Origin: Luteibacter aegosomatissinici | GTDB taxonomy: Bacteria; Pseudomonadota; Gammaproteobacteria; Xanthomonadales; Rhodanobacteraceae | DNA length: 64,000 nt | Assembly (NCBI RefSeq): GCF_023078495.1 | Contig: NZ_CP095742.1 | Location: forward strand, 1,798,001 to 1,862,000 | Direction of reading: 5' to 3' | Shown: positions 26,846 through 35,874 of the stretch, piece by piece | Layout: each line of letters opens with the position of its first letter | How positions within the stretch are numbered: position 1 is the first letter of the stretch | Translations under genes and position numbers: made by a program | The notes under the pieces: model-generated | Told to the model about the DNA's origin: nothing | Database searches by the model: none | What the model saw: the letters and a program-made list of their open reading frames with translations, nothing else

Positions 26846-27565
26846 TTACGGCTTGGCGGTGAAATCCGGGCTGGCGGTGTCGTCGCGCTTGGTGCGCGGG
26901 GCTACCAGCGGTTCGCCGTGGACCACGAACCATACGTTTTCCGCGATGTTGGTGGCATGGTCACCGATGCGCTCGATGTTCTTGGCCATGAACAGCAGGT
27001 GCGTGCACGGGGTGATGTTGCGCGGATCTTCCATCATGTACGTGAGGAGGGCGCGGAACACCACGGTGTAGGCCTCGTCGAGCTCGGCGTCGGATTTCCA
27101 GACCTCATAGGCGGCCTCGGCATCCTGGTCGTGGTACGCCTTGACCACGTTGCGCAGCTGCTCGGCGGCCAGTTCGGCCAGGTTGGCCAAGCCGCCCGCG
27201 GCAGTGATCGGCGCCACGCGGCTCAGCGGGATCGAGCGTTTGGCCACATTGGCAGCGTAGTCGCCAATGCGCTCGATATCGGCGGCGATCTTCAGCGCGG
27301 CAAACACATTGCGCAGGTCGCCCGCGATGGGCGCGCGCAGGGCGAGGAGGCGCACCACGTCCTGGCTGATATCGTGCTCGAGCGCGTCGATCGCGTCATC
27401 GTTATCGACCACGCGCTGGGCAGCGCGCTCGTCGCGGCGCTGTACCACGTCGATCGCGGCCTCCAGCTGTGCCACGGCCAGCTCGCCCATGCGAACGATC
27501 TCGCCGGTCAGGCGCTTCAGCTCGTCGTCGTAGCTCTTGATGATGTGCTGGTGCGGGGTATTCAT
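26846..27565 (-). CDS. phoU: Phosphate-transport regulator PhoU
   Basis: 239 aa from ATG 27565 with GAGG upstream; the longer open frame runs back into pstB. All-helical, two PhoU repeats: QDVVRLLALRAPIAGDLRNVFAALKIAADIERIGDYAANVAK and TYMMEDPRNITPCTHLLFMAKNIERIGDHATNIAE, each with the metal-binding E/DxxxD pattern. It links Pst transporter state to PhoR and limits phosphate uptake. Last gene of pstSCAB-phoU. Confidence 0.97.
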   Translation of the reverse strand: MNTPHQHIIKSYDDELKRLTGEIVRMGELAVAQLEAAIDVVQRRDERAAQRVVDNDDAIDALEHDISQDVVRLLALRAPIAGDLRNVFAALKIAADIERIGDYAANVAKRSIPLSRVAPITAAGGLANLAELAAEQLRNVVKAYHDQDAEAAYEVWKSDAELDEAYTVVFRALLTYMMEDPRNITPCTHLLFMAKNIERIGDHATNIAENVWFVVHGEPLVAPRTKRDDTASPDFTAKP

Positions 27566-27587
27566 CGCTTGCCTCGAAAGTGGGGGC

Positions 27588-28421
27588 TTAGCCGAAACGG
27601 CCGGTGATGTAGTCTTCGGTCTGCTTCTTGTCCGGCTTCGTGAAGATCTTTTCGGTCCGGTCGAATTCAATCAGCTCACCCATGTACATGAAGGCGGTCA
27701 TGTCCGAGCAACGCGCCGCCTGCTGCATGTTGTGGGTAACGATAACGATCGTAAAGTCCTTCTTGAGCTCTTCCACCAGCTGCTCAATACGGCTCGTGGC
27801 GATCGGGTCGAGCGCCGAGGTCGGCTCGTCCAGCAGCAGCACTTCGGGCTTCAGGGCGATACCGCGGGCAATGCACAGGCGCTGCTGCTGGCCGCCGGAG
27901 AGGCCCAGGGCGCTCTGCTTCAGCTTGTCCTTGACCTCATCCCACAGCGCGGCGCCACGCAGGGCCTGTTCCACGCGCTCTTCCATGGCCGAGCGGCCCA
28001 GCTTCTCGTGGTGGCGGATGCCGTAAGCCACGTTTTCGAAGATGGTCATCGGGAACGGGACCGGCTTCTGGAACACCATGCCCACCTTGCTGCGCAGGCG
28101 GTTCATGGAGTACTTCGGGTCGAGGATGTTCTCGCCATCCAGCACGATCTCGCCCTCGGCACGCATGCCGGGGTAAATCGCATAGATGCGGTTGAAGATG
28201 CGCAGCAGGGTGGACTTGCCGCAACCCGACGGGCCGATGATGGCGGTGACCTTCTTTTCCGGTACATCCAGCGCGATGTGCTTCAGCGCATGGAATTCGC
28301 CGTAGTAGAAGTTCAGGTCGCGCACGGTCATCTTCGCGGGCGCATCACCCACTTCCACGCCACCGTGGTGCGGCGACGTGCCGAAGCCCGGCTGGGAGGC
28401 GACTTGGTTCATGTTAGTCAT
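27588..28421 (-). CDS. pstB: Phosphate ABC transporter ATP-binding protein
   Basis: 277 aa. Walker [10 protein letters not shown] at 63-71, Q-loop [20 protein letters not shown], signature [13 protein letters not shown], Walker [13 protein letters not shown], His switch THNMQQAAR. The N terminus is about 25 residues longer than E. coli PstB ([17 protein letters not shown]); MNQ at 28412 is an alternative start. The start overlaps the end of pstA by 8 bases. It powers phosphate import through PstCA. Confidence 0.98.
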   Translation of the reverse strand: MTNMNQVASQPGFGTSPHHGGVEVGDAPAKMTVRDLNFYYGEFHALKHIALDVPEKKVTAIIGPSGCGKSTLLRIFNRIYAIYPGMRAEGEIVLDGENILDPKYSMNRLRSKVGMVFQKPVPFPMTIFENVAYGIRHHEKLGRSAMEERVEQALRGAALWDEVKDKLKQSALGLSGGQQQRLCIARGIALKPEVLLLDEPTSALDPIATSRIEQLVEELKKDFTIVIVTHNMQQAARCSDMTAFMYMGELIEFDRTEKIFTKPDKKQTEDYITGRFG

Positions 28422-29280
28422 GGGACACCTTGGAGCGGAAGGCGAAGCGGGCGATGAGGCTGAGCGCCAGCACGAACATGGTCAGGACGAACGCACCAGC
28501 CCACGCAAGGACGTTGATGTCCGGGCTGGGATCCTTGGTGTACTCGTAAATGACCTGCGGCAGGCTCGGCATCTTGTCGAGCGGGTTGAACGTCATGAAG
28601 TTGTTGCCGAAGGCCGTGAACAGCAGCGGGGCGGTTTCGCCGCTGATGCGGGCCAGGGCCAGCAGGATGCCGGTGACGATACCCGAGCGCGCCGAACGCA
28701 CCAGGATCTGCATCGTCAGCTTCCACTGCGGCACACCGAGGGACAGGGCGGCTTCGCGCAGCGTGCCCGGCACGAGGCGCAGCATTTCATCCGTGGTGCG
28801 AACGATGACGGGCAGGGCGATCAGTGCCAGGGCAATACCGCCGGCGATACCCGAGAACGTGACTTCGCCATCGGTGAGGTACTTCGACGGAAGCACCACG
28901 ATCGTGTAGACGAACAGGCCCAGCACGATCGACGGCGCCGAAAGCAGGATGTCGTTGAGGAAGCGGATGGTCGGGCCAAGCTTCGAGCGCAGCGAATACT
29001 CAGCGAGCCATGTACCTGCGGCAACGCCGATCGGCGTAGCGATCAGGATGCCCAGCACATTGAGGATCAGGCTGCCGACCATGGCGTTGGCCAGGCCGCC
29101 TTCTTCGCGGTAGGCGGTGATCTTGGTGAACAGTTGCGGCTTCAGGCCGGCCAGGCCCTGGCTCAGGGTTTCCCACAGGATCCAGGCCAGGAACAACAGG
29201 CCAATGGCCGTGGCCAGCATGCTCAGCGTCATCGCCACGATGTTCTTGACGCGGCGCCGGGTGTAGAGGGATGTCGACAT
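28414..29280 (-). CDS. pstA: Phosphate ABC transporter permease PstA
   Basis: 288 aa, six membrane helices. The permease EAA loop is visible ([47 protein letters not shown]). The PstA-type N terminus is [22 protein letters not shown]. Its first base overlaps the last base of pstC. It forms the membrane channel with PstC. Confidence 0.97.
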   Translation of the reverse strand: MSTSLYTRRRVKNIVAMTLSMLATAIGLLFLAWILWETLSQGLAGLKPQLFTKITAYREEGGLANAMVGSLILNVLGILIATPIGVAAGTWLAEYSLRSKLGPTIRFLNDILLSAPSIVLGLFVYTIVVLPSKYLTDGEVTFSGIAGGIALALIALPVIVRTTDEMLRLVPGTLREAALSLGVPQWKLTMQILVRSARSGIVTGILLALARISGETAPLLFTAFGNNFMTFNPLDKMPSLPQVIYEYTKDPSPDINVLAWAGAFVLTMFVLALSLIARFAFRSKVSHD

Positions 29281-30311
29281 TACTTGCCCTCCTTCGTCTT
29301 CAGGCGGCGCAGCATGAGGCGGGCGATCAGCAGCACGATGAAGGTCACCACGAAGAGCAGGAAGGCGATGGCCATGAGCGACGAGCGCTGCAGGCCCTGG
29401 GCCTCGCCGAACTGGTTGGCAATGGTCGAGGCGATGGAGCTTCCCGTTTCCAGGAACGACCAGGAGAACTTGAACGTGTTACCCAGCACGAAGGCCACGG
29501 CCATCGTCTCGCCGAGCGCACGACCCAGGCCGAGGAAGATGCCGCCGATCACGGCGGTGCGGGTATACGGCACCACGATGTCCCACACGACTTCCCAGGT
29601 GCTGGAGCCCAGCGCGTAAGCCGATTCCTTCAGCCGGGTGGGGACGGTCTGGAACACTTCGCGCATCACCGAGGAGATGAACGGGATGATCATCACGGCG
29701 AGCACGAGGCCGGCGGTGAAGACGCCGGCACCGAAGAAGGGGTATTCGCTGGAGAAGAACCTCGCGATCCACGGCACGTGCTGCACCAGCCACGAAACCT
29801 GGCCATCGGGCGGATCGGCGCTGAAGTTGTTCATCAGCCAGGGCTTGACGTGCTCGGCGACGAACGGGGCAAAGATAAAGAGGCCCCACATGCCGTAGAT
29901 GATCGACGGGATGCCTGCGAGCAGTTCGATGGCGGAGCTGACGGGGCCGCGCAGCCATTGCGGCGCGATCTCGGTAAGGAAGAGGGCGATGCCGAAGCTG
30001 ACCGGCACGGCGAACAGCAGCGCGATGAAGGCGGTGCCGACGGTACCCATGATCGGTACGAGCGCGCCGTACTGATCGTTGCTCGGATCCCACGTGGCGC
30101 TGGTGAGGAAGCCGAAGCCAAAGGTATGGAACGCATCCCAGCCCAGCCACAGGGTGGAGCCGGCGGCTCCCACCAGGGCGAGCAGGACAAGCAGGGCGCA
30201 GGCCTTGAGGACCCACCCGAAGATTCGATCGTCGCGCGTGTCCTTGGCGTTGCGTGCCGCTTCGGCGGTGCGCTCGGCGCTCGGAACGTCGTTGCTGACG
30301 GTGGCGTGCAT
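29280..30311 (-). CDS. pstC: Phosphate ABC transporter permease PstC
   Basis: 343 aa. After a charged cytoplasmic start (AERTAEAARNAKDTRDDRI) come six helices and the EAA loop (LKESAYALGSSTWEVVWDIVVPYTRTAVIGGIFLGLGRALGETMAV). The segment YGALVPIMGTVGTAFIALLFAVPVSFGIALFLTE is characteristic of PstC. It is separated from pstS by 119 bases holding a strong hairpin. Confidence 0.97.
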   Translation of the reverse strand: MHATVSNDVPSAERTAEAARNAKDTRDDRIFGWVLKACALLVLLALVGAAGSTLWLGWDAFHTFGFGFLTSATWDPSNDQYGALVPIMGTVGTAFIALLFAVPVSFGIALFLTEIAPQWLRGPVSSAIELLAGIPSIIYGMWGLFIFAPFVAEHVKPWLMNNFSADPPDGQVSWLVQHVPWIARFFSSEYPFFGAGVFTAGLVLAVMIIPFISSVMREVFQTVPTRLKESAYALGSSTWEVVWDIVVPYTRTAVIGGIFLGLGRALGETMAVAFVLGNTFKFSWSFLETGSSIASTIANQFGEAQGLQRSSLMAIAFLLFVVTFIVLLIARLMLRRLKTKEGK

Positions 30312-30350
30312 GCGAATGCGGTTTCCTGGGGCCTGTGCAAACTTGAGGGC

Positions 30351-30373
30351 CGCCGCCCCGTGCAGGGGCGGCG
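30351..30373 (-). other. pstS-pstC intercistronic hairpin
   Basis: CGCCGCCCC (30351-30359) / GGGGCGGCG (30365-30373) around GTGCA, a 9-bp GC stem without a T-tract. Such a structure behind a binding-protein gene usually protects the upstream mRNA and lowers read-through, giving more PstS than PstCAB. Confidence 0.65.
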
Positions 30374-30430
30374 ACCCCGGTGGGTCGTTACCGTGACCGG
30401 CTTACATGTCAGCCGGATGGCAGCGGCCTG

Positions 30431-31453
30431 TTACTTATTGCCGAAGTCCGAGGCCCAGTAGGCTTCGATCTTCTGCACCAGCGTGGCCGGCAGCGCGACA
30501 TAGTCGAGCGACGCAGCGGCCGACTGGCCCTTCTCCAGCGAGTACTTGAAGAAATCGAACGCGACCTTGGTGTGCGAGGCGTTCTTCGACTTCTTGTACA
30601 TGATGATCCAGGTCGTCGCGGTGATCGGCCACGCCTGGTCGCCCGGGGCATTGGTCATGATCACGTTGAAGTCCTTGGCCGAAGCCCAGTCAGCCGTGGC
30701 CGCGGCGGCGCCGAAGGTTTCGGCGTTCGGCTGGACCCACTTGCCCGAAGCGTTCTGCAGCTGCGCGTACGAGATGCTGTTCTTCTTGGCGTAAGCGTAT
30801 TCGACGTAGCCGATCGAGCCCGGGATCTGGCGCACGTACTGCGACACGCCTTCGTTACCCTTGCCACCCACACCAGCCGGCCACTCGACGGCCGTGCCGA
30901 ACTTCACCTTGGATGCCCACTCCGGGCTCACCTTCGACAGGTAATTGGTGAAGTTGAACGAGGTGCCCGAACCGTCCGAGCGGTGCACGACCGTGATCTT
31001 GTTGTCGGGGATCTTCAGGCCCGGGTTCAGGGCGGCGATCGCCGGATCGCTCCAGCGAGCGATCTTGCCCATGTAGATGTCGGCGAGGACGGCGCCGGTC
31101 AGCTTCAGCTGGCCAGCCTGGACGCCCTGCAGGTTCACGACCGGCACGATGCCGCCGACGACGCTGGGGAACTGGCCCAGGCCGAACTTGGCGAGATCTT
31201 CACCGCTCATCGGGGCGTCGGAGGCGCCGAAGTCGATGGTGCCTTCCTTGATCTGGGCGATACCCGCACCCGAACCGACGGACTGGTAGTTGATCTTGTT
31301 ACCGGTCGTTTCGCTGTAGCTCGCCGACCACTTGGAGAGGACGGGATAGACGAAGCTCGAGCCAGCGCCGGTGATGTCGGTCGCCTGGGCGGCGCCCATG
31401 CCGAACAGCGATACGGCCACCATGGCGGCGATGCGGAGTTTGCGTGTGAACAC
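30431..31453 (-). CDS. pstS: Periplasmic phosphate-binding protein PstS
   Basis: 340 aa with signal peptide MFTRKLRIAAMVAVSLFGMGAAQA. Phosphate-binding loops: TGAGSSFVYPVLSKW, FGASDAPMSGEDL and RSDGSGTSFNFTNYL. GNEGVSQYVRQIPGSIGYVEYAYA is also typical. It captures phosphate in the periplasm for PstCAB. Expression is probably induced by PhoB under phosphate limitation through the Pho-box dyad upstream. Confidence 0.98.
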   Translation of the reverse strand: MFTRKLRIAAMVAVSLFGMGAAQATDITGAGSSFVYPVLSKWSASYSETTGNKINYQSVGSGAGIAQIKEGTIDFGASDAPMSGEDLAKFGLGQFPSVVGGIVPVVNLQGVQAGQLKLTGAVLADIYMGKIARWSDPAIAALNPGLKIPDNKITVVHRSDGSGTSFNFTNYLSKVSPEWASKVKFGTAVEWPAGVGGKGNEGVSQYVRQIPGSIGYVEYAYAKKNSISYAQLQNASGKWVQPNAETFGAAAATADWASAKDFNVIMTNAPGDQAWPITATTWIIMYKKSKNASHTKVAFDFFKYSLEKGQSAAASLDYVALPATLVQKIEAYWASDFGNK

Positions 31454-31541
31454 GGAGGATTCCTCGGTTGAATGAGTGTCGGGCGAAGGCCCGCCCGGGC
31501 CGTATTCCAGCCCTGCCGTGTTGCAATGAAATGTGTTGAAT

Positions 31542-31578
31542 GTTTCAGATGTATGACAGCGGCCGATTTGCTGTCATA
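31542..31578 (-). promoter_or_regulatory. Pho box and overlapping inverted repeat upstream of pstS
   Basis: On the minus strand CTGTCAT (31559-31553), ACAT, CTGAAAC (31548-31542) match the PhoB direct-repeat consensus in 7/7 and 4/7 positions. CTGTCATA also occurs on the other strand, giving the perfect dyad TATGACAGC (31552-31560) / GCTGTCATA (31570-31578) with a 9-base centre. It lies about 90 bases before the pstS start. Confidence 0.75.
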
Positions 31579-31599
31579 TTCAAAAGCTTACGAAATGCC

Positions 31600-32259
31600 T
31601 CAAACTGCGACGGAGGTCACGCGATCGGCCTCGGCAAGCTCTAGCCGGCGCCAGCGGTTCACGATTTCGCAGAACAGCTCGGCCGTGCGTTCCGCGTCAT
31701 AAACGGCGGAATGGGCCTCGCGCGTATCGAAGGATAGGCCCGCGGCTATGACAGCTTTGCTAAGCACGGTCTGGCCGTAGGCGAGCCCGCCCAGGGTGGC
31801 GGTATCGAAGCAGCTGAACGGATGGAACGGGTTGCGCTTGTGGCCCACGCGGCGCACGGCCGCATTAAGGAAGGCCAGGTCGAACGCGGCGTTGTGGCCC
31901 ACCAGCACGGCCCGCTGGCATTCCGCGGCCTTGACCGCGTCGCGCACCGCATTGAATACGTGATCCAGGGCCTGCCGCTCGGGCAGGGCGCCGCGGAACG
32001 GGTGGTCTGGGTCGATCCCGGTCACCTCCAGGGAACGCGGATCGATATTGGCGCCCGGGAACGGCTCCACATTGGCTGAAACCGCCGGCTCCGGGACCAG
32101 GAACCCCGAGGGTTCCATGCGGATGGCGACCACGGCGATTTCCAGCAGGGCATCCCGTTCGGCATCGAAGCCGCCCGTTTCCACATCCACGATAACCGGC
32201 AGGAACCCCCGGAACCGTCCGGCCATGGCCAGGGCGGTGCTGTTACTCGTCGTATCCAT
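31600..32259 (-). CDS. rnt: Ribonuclease T
   Basis: 219 aa from ATG 32259, which places [22 protein letters not shown] near the N terminus as in known RNase T. DEDDh exonuclease motifs: [22 protein letters not shown] and the H-x4-D set in [16 protein letters not shown]. It trims 3' ends of tRNAs and other stable RNAs. It lies upstream of pstS on the same strand; the Pho box separates them, so it need not belong to the Pho regulon. Confidence 0.94.
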   Translation of the reverse strand: MDTTSNSTALAMAGRFRGFLPVIVDVETGGFDAERDALLEIAVVAIRMEPSGFLVPEPAVSANVEPFPGANIDPRSLEVTGIDPDHPFRGALPERQALDHVFNAVRDAVKAAECQRAVLVGHNAAFDLAFLNAAVRRVGHKRNPFHPFSCFDTATLGGLAYGQTVLSKAVIAAGLSFDTREAHSAVYDAERTAELFCEIVNRWRRLELAEADRVTSVAV

Positions 32260-32471
32260 GCCGTGAAGGATACCAGCCCCCAGCCAACCCGGCACCAGAC
32301 GTTAAGCCGATGTGCTGATGTCGTCATCTTGTAACAAAAAAACCATCGAACCGTAAAAGCCGGGGCCCATCCTTCGCGCCGTTGGCCCTGATTGAGAAGT
32401 TTCGGACAGAAATTCCTCAGGCAGGGGCACAGGGGTCCACACACACATTCCATACCTAGCGGAGAAATCCC

Positions 32472-33854
32472 ATGCGTTCCAAGTTGCTCACGGTGGCCAT
32501 CGCTGCCGGTCTGGGCGTGACCAGCTTCTCGGCCATGGCTGCCACCAAGCAGCAGGCCCCGGCTCGTGTCACGGTCGATGCCGCCACCCTTCAGCAGCTC
32601 CAGGCTCAGCTGGCCGCACTGCAGGCGCAGGTCGCCGATCTGCAGGCCAAGCAGGAAGCCCAGGCTGACGCGCAGGTCGAGACCGCCAAGGCCGTCAACG
32701 ACGTGCAGGTCGCCTCCGCCAAGCCGGCCGACGAGCTCGCCAAGAAGCTCGATGCGCTGAACAAGCTGGTCGATAACACCCATATCGGCGGCACGATGTT
32801 CTTCGACGTGACCAACCAGGATCACACCGAGAAGGGCGTCACCGGTCCGAGCACGAAGAAGGACGGCCACGGTTCCACCAATGGCACCGGCTTCGACGTC
32901 AAGCGCTTCTACCTGACCGTCGACCACAAGTTCGACGACGTGTGGTCGGCCAACCTGACCACCGACTTCAGCTACCAGTCGTCGCTGTCGTCCACCAGCC
33001 TGTTCGTCAAGAAGGCCTACGTGCAGGGCAAGTTCGATCCGCTCTTCACGGTGCGTTTCGGTGCGGCCGACATGCCCTGGATTCCGTTCGTCGAGAAGTG
33101 GTACGGCTACCGCTACGTCGAGAACACCATCACCGACCGTTCGTTCGAAGGCGGCCGCTCGGGCGGCACCGCGACGGCTGGCGGCGTGGGCGCGTTCGGC
33201 AACTCGTCCGACTGGGGTATCCACGCCCTCGGCGCGACGGCGGGTGATAACTCCGTCAACTACCAGCTGTCGGTCGTCAACGGCCGCGGCTACCGCAACC
33301 TGAGCCGCTCGAAGTCGGTGGATACGGAAGGTCGCTTCGGCTACTCGCCGATCGAGCAGATGGTGATCGCCGTTGGTGGCTACACCGGCAAGCGCGGCAA
33401 CGACGTCGAGAACGGCGCCGACACCCGCACCGCAACGCGTGGCGACGCGCTCATCGCGTGGCGTGACAAGACCTGGGGCGCGGGCGTGGAATACTTCCAC
33501 ACCGAGAACTGGGACGACATCCTGAAGTACGTCGGCGGCACGACGGGCCCGGGTGCAGCGAACAACACCAAGAAGGACAAGGCCGACGGCTACTCGCTGT
33601 GGGCTGACTGGAAGTTCGTTGACCAGTGGGCGGTGTTCGCTCGTTACGACAATGTGGACTACAAGTACACGAACCTGTCGGACGTCCAGGAAAAGATCAA
33701 GGACAAGTACTACAACGCCGGTGTCTCTTACGACATCCTGAAGAACCTGAAGCTCGCGCTCGTCTACAAGCACAACAAGCTGGACGGCCCGACCATCGCC
33801 CCGTATGGCTACAAGACGAACGAAGTGGGCGTCTGGGGCATGCTGAGCTTCTAA
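32472..33854 (+). CDS. Phosphate-selective porin (OprO/OprP family)
   Basis: 460 aa, GGAG about 6 bases before ATG. Signal peptide MRSKLLTVAIAAGLGVTSFSAMAA, then a coiled coil (LQQLQAQLAALQAQVADLQAKQEAQ) at about 38-75, and a beta-barrel ending in Phe (EVGVWGMLSF). Strands such as FDVKRFYLTVDHKFDDVWSANLTTDFSY, FVKKAYVQGKF and EKWYGYRYVENTITDRSFE are typical of the OprP/OprO family. Outer-membrane anion uptake next to pst suggests phosphate. No convincing Pho box was found in its own upstream region. Confidence 0.9.
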   Translation: MRSKLLTVAIAAGLGVTSFSAMAATKQQAPARVTVDAATLQQLQAQLAALQAQVADLQAKQEAQADAQVETAKAVNDVQVASAKPADELAKKLDALNKLVDNTHIGGTMFFDVTNQDHTEKGVTGPSTKKDGHGSTNGTGFDVKRFYLTVDHKFDDVWSANLTTDFSYQSSLSSTSLFVKKAYVQGKFDPLFTVRFGAADMPWIPFVEKWYGYRYVENTITDRSFEGGRSGGTATAGGVGAFGNSSDWGIHALGATAGDNSVNYQLSVVNGRGYRNLSRSKSVDTEGRFGYSPIEQMVIAVGGYTGKRGNDVENGADTRTATRGDALIAWRDKTWGAGVEYFHTENWDDILKYVGGTTGPGAANNTKKDKADGYSLWADWKFVDQWAVFARYDNVDYKYTNLSDVQEKIKDKYYNAGVSYDILKNLKLALVYKHNKLDGPTIAPYGYKTNEVGVWGMLSF

Positions 33855-33891
33855 GCGGTATCGGAACGGAGTTCTGCTCAAGGACGAACCA

Positions 33892-33921
33892 AACGGCGGG
33901 CGCAGGCCCGCCGTTTTCTTT
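33892..33921 (+). terminator. Rho-independent terminator of the porin gene
   Basis: AACGGCGGGC (33892-33901), loop GCAG, GCCCGCCGTT (33906-33915), followed by TTCTTT. A 10-bp perfect stem. Confidence 0.9.
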
Positions 33922-34432
33922 ATGTGTGCAGCGGCTCGGGTTCCTGGGCCACGCTTTCCCAGATACCTTCGAGCAACAGGTGGCGTACGCGCGGGACATA
34001 CGCTGGCTTGGTGGCGAGGACCCGTGCACGGACATGCTCGTCGAACGAGACGACGGTCCGTTGGTGATCGCAGATCGCCGCCGTGACCCTGGTGTCATCC
34101 ACGCCCGTGCCACTGGCAGCCGCACTGCCTGTCGCGGAGCACAGGCTGGTCGCTGGCGTGGACAGCCCACCCACGTAGATATCCACGCGCTGGCCATCGG
34201 CCGCATCCGCGCTGCCCTGTGCGCCGGACCACGCGTGTCCGTGCACGTCGTAGACCTCCGTCGGGCCGCCGGCACGGTGGAAGACGAACGGCATGGTCTC
34301 CATGCGTGTCGCCCACGCATCGTAGGTATCCGATGGCTGCACGGTCCGGGTTTGCAGATGGGCGGCGCAGCCCGTGGCCAAGGCGGCCACGCCAACCAAC
34401 AGGCCAAGGCGGGTGATAGGGCGGTTCAGCAC
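33920..34432 (-). CDS. Lipoprotein of unknown function, paralogue of the 42574-43080 gene
   Basis: 170 aa from GTG 34432; AAGGAG lies 9 bases upstream and this start gives a clean lipoprotein signal (LNRPITRLGLLVGVAALATGC, lipobox Cys 22). The ATG at 34459 lies upstream of that Shine-Dalgarno. The mature part reads SDTYDAWATRMETMPFVFHRAGGPTEVYDVHGHAWSG, then RVDIYVGG, a Cys, and VTAAICDHQRTVVSFDEHVRARVLA. The same skeleton (TYDxW, MPF/IPF, DxxGHxxxG, RVxxYVG, AALCDHxRTVV) is found in the lipoprotein at the other end of this efflux cluster. Last gene of the efflux operon. No known family recognised. Confidence 0.82.
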   Translation of the reverse strand: MLNRPITRLGLLVGVAALATGCAAHLQTRTVQPSDTYDAWATRMETMPFVFHRAGGPTEVYDVHGHAWSGAQGSADAADGQRVDIYVGGLSTPATSLCSATGSAAASGTGVDDTRVTAAICDHQRTVVSFDEHVRARVLATKPAYVPRVRHLLLEGIWESVAQEPEPLHT

Positions 34433-34445
34433 GTAATGTTTCTCC

Positions 34446-35873
34446 TTAAGCTTTGTCATGGGGTGTGCGCCAGCCACCGCCGAGCGCGCGGATCAGATCG
34501 ACACTTGCCTGCAGCTGGCGCATGCGGACGCGCTCAGCCGTCCGTTCGGCCTTGAGCGCCGCCGTCTGCGCGGTGACAACTTCCAGATAACTCACGACGC
34601 CTTCGTTGTAGCGATGGGTGGCCAGTACCTGCGATTGCCTCGCCGCGCCGGCGGCGGCACTTTCCTCGTTCGCTTCGCGGCCTAGCTCCTGGAGCAGCGT
34701 GAGGTTGTCTTCCACCTGCGCGAACGCCTGCAACACCACATGGCGGTATTGCGCAGAGGCGGCGGCGAACTCGGCTCGTGCTTGTGCTTCGCGGCCCCGG
34801 CGCAGCCCTCCGTCGAACAGGTTCAACGAGGCGAGTGGGCCAAGCGTCCAGAACCGATTGCCCGCCTGGAGGAGGTCGCCGTGGCCTACATCCTGGAAGC
34901 CAAGCGCGGCGCTCAGGCTGATGTCCGGATAAAACGCGGCCCGCGCGACGCCGATACCCGCGTTGGCAGCGAATGCACGCCGCTCCGCTGCCGCGATATC
35001 GGGGCGGCGTTCAAGCAAGGTGGCCGGTACGCCGAGGGGAATGCCGGGTGGCGCAAGGGGCGCTGCCTGCACGGGTAGGGAAAACGACGAGGCCGGCTGC
35101 CCGAGGAGCGCGGCGATCGCGTGCTCGGTGAGCGCGCGCTGAGCGCGATTCTCCGTGGCCTGGGCCTGGGCGTCGGCGTACTGCGCATTGGCGCGCGCTA
35201 CGTCGAGGCCGGACGATACGCCACCGTCCATGCGGTTCTGGGTAATTTGCCGGCCCTCGCCGAAGGCCTTCAGCGAATCGGCGATGATTCGCCCTTCGAC
35301 ATCTTCATCGCGCAAGCGCAGGTAGAGGTCGGCCAGCCGTGCCTGCAGGCTTAGCCGGGCGGTGGCGACATCCGCTTCGGCGGCTTGCGCCTGGGCCTTG
35401 CCTTGCGCCACCTCATTGCGGATGCGTCCCCACAGGTCAAGCTCGTAGCCAATCGAGGTGCCGAGGGTGCGGGTATCGTATTCGTTCGGTTGGTTCGCGC
35501 CTCGCAGGGGGCGGCGGTCCGACTGCCGATCATTCGTTGGGCTGGCGTCGATGCCAGCGTTGGGCGCCTGTGCCGTGCCCAACTGCTGGAGCACGGCGCG
35601 CGTCGCATCCAGGCGCGCGAGCGATAGCGCGATATCGGGATTATCCTTGTTGAGCGTGTCTTCGAGAGAATCCAGTGTGGTGTCGCCATAGAGGCGCCAC
35701 CAGTCGCCTCGCGAGTTCGTATCCGCCGGCGACGCCAGCGACCAACCCTGCGGAGCCACGGCGCCCTTGAAGGCGTCGGGCAACGGAGCCAGCGCAGGGC
35801 GTGTGTAGGTTGGTGCGAGCGAGCACCCGCACAGGGCCAGCAGTGCAGCAGTGCACATCGTGCGAATAAGCAT
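34446..35873 (-). CDS. Outer-membrane efflux channel, NodT/OprM family lipoprotein
   Basis: 475 aa from ATG 35873; ATG 35882, overlapping the adaptor gene, is an alternative. Lipoprotein signal IRTMCTAALLALCGCSLAP, typical CSLAPxYxRP start, and two outer-membrane efflux repeats with long helices (SIGYELDLWGRIRNEVAQGKAQAQAAEADVATARLSLQARLADLYL and the C-terminal counterpart). TolC-like trimer forming the exit duct for the RND pump encoded upstream. It follows the adaptor gene by one base. Confidence 0.93.
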   Translation of the reverse strand: MLIRTMCTAALLALCGCSLAPTYTRPALAPLPDAFKGAVAPQGWSLASPADTNSRGDWWRLYGDTTLDSLEDTLNKDNPDIALSLARLDATRAVLQQLGTAQAPNAGIDASPTNDRQSDRRPLRGANQPNEYDTRTLGTSIGYELDLWGRIRNEVAQGKAQAQAAEADVATARLSLQARLADLYLRLRDEDVEGRIIADSLKAFGEGRQITQNRMDGGVSSGLDVARANAQYADAQAQATENRAQRALTEHAIAALLGQPASSFSLPVQAAPLAPPGIPLGVPATLLERRPDIAAAERRAFAANAGIGVARAAFYPDISLSAALGFQDVGHGDLLQAGNRFWTLGPLASLNLFDGGLRRGREAQARAEFAAASAQYRHVVLQAFAQVEDNLTLLQELGREANEESAAAGAARQSQVLATHRYNEGVVSYLEVVTAQTAALKAERTAERVRMRQLQASVDLIRALGGGWRTPHDKA

Positions 35874-35874
35874 C

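Noticed and set aside
32310-32350. Possible Pho box before the porin (TCGTCATCTTGTAAC)
   Set aside because: Only five of seven matches in one half and no second half at the right distance.
32022-33881. 619-codon open frame antisense to the porin
   Set aside because: Overlaps a clear porin with signal peptide and C-terminal Phe; the antisense protein has no recognisable motif and runs into rnt in another frame.
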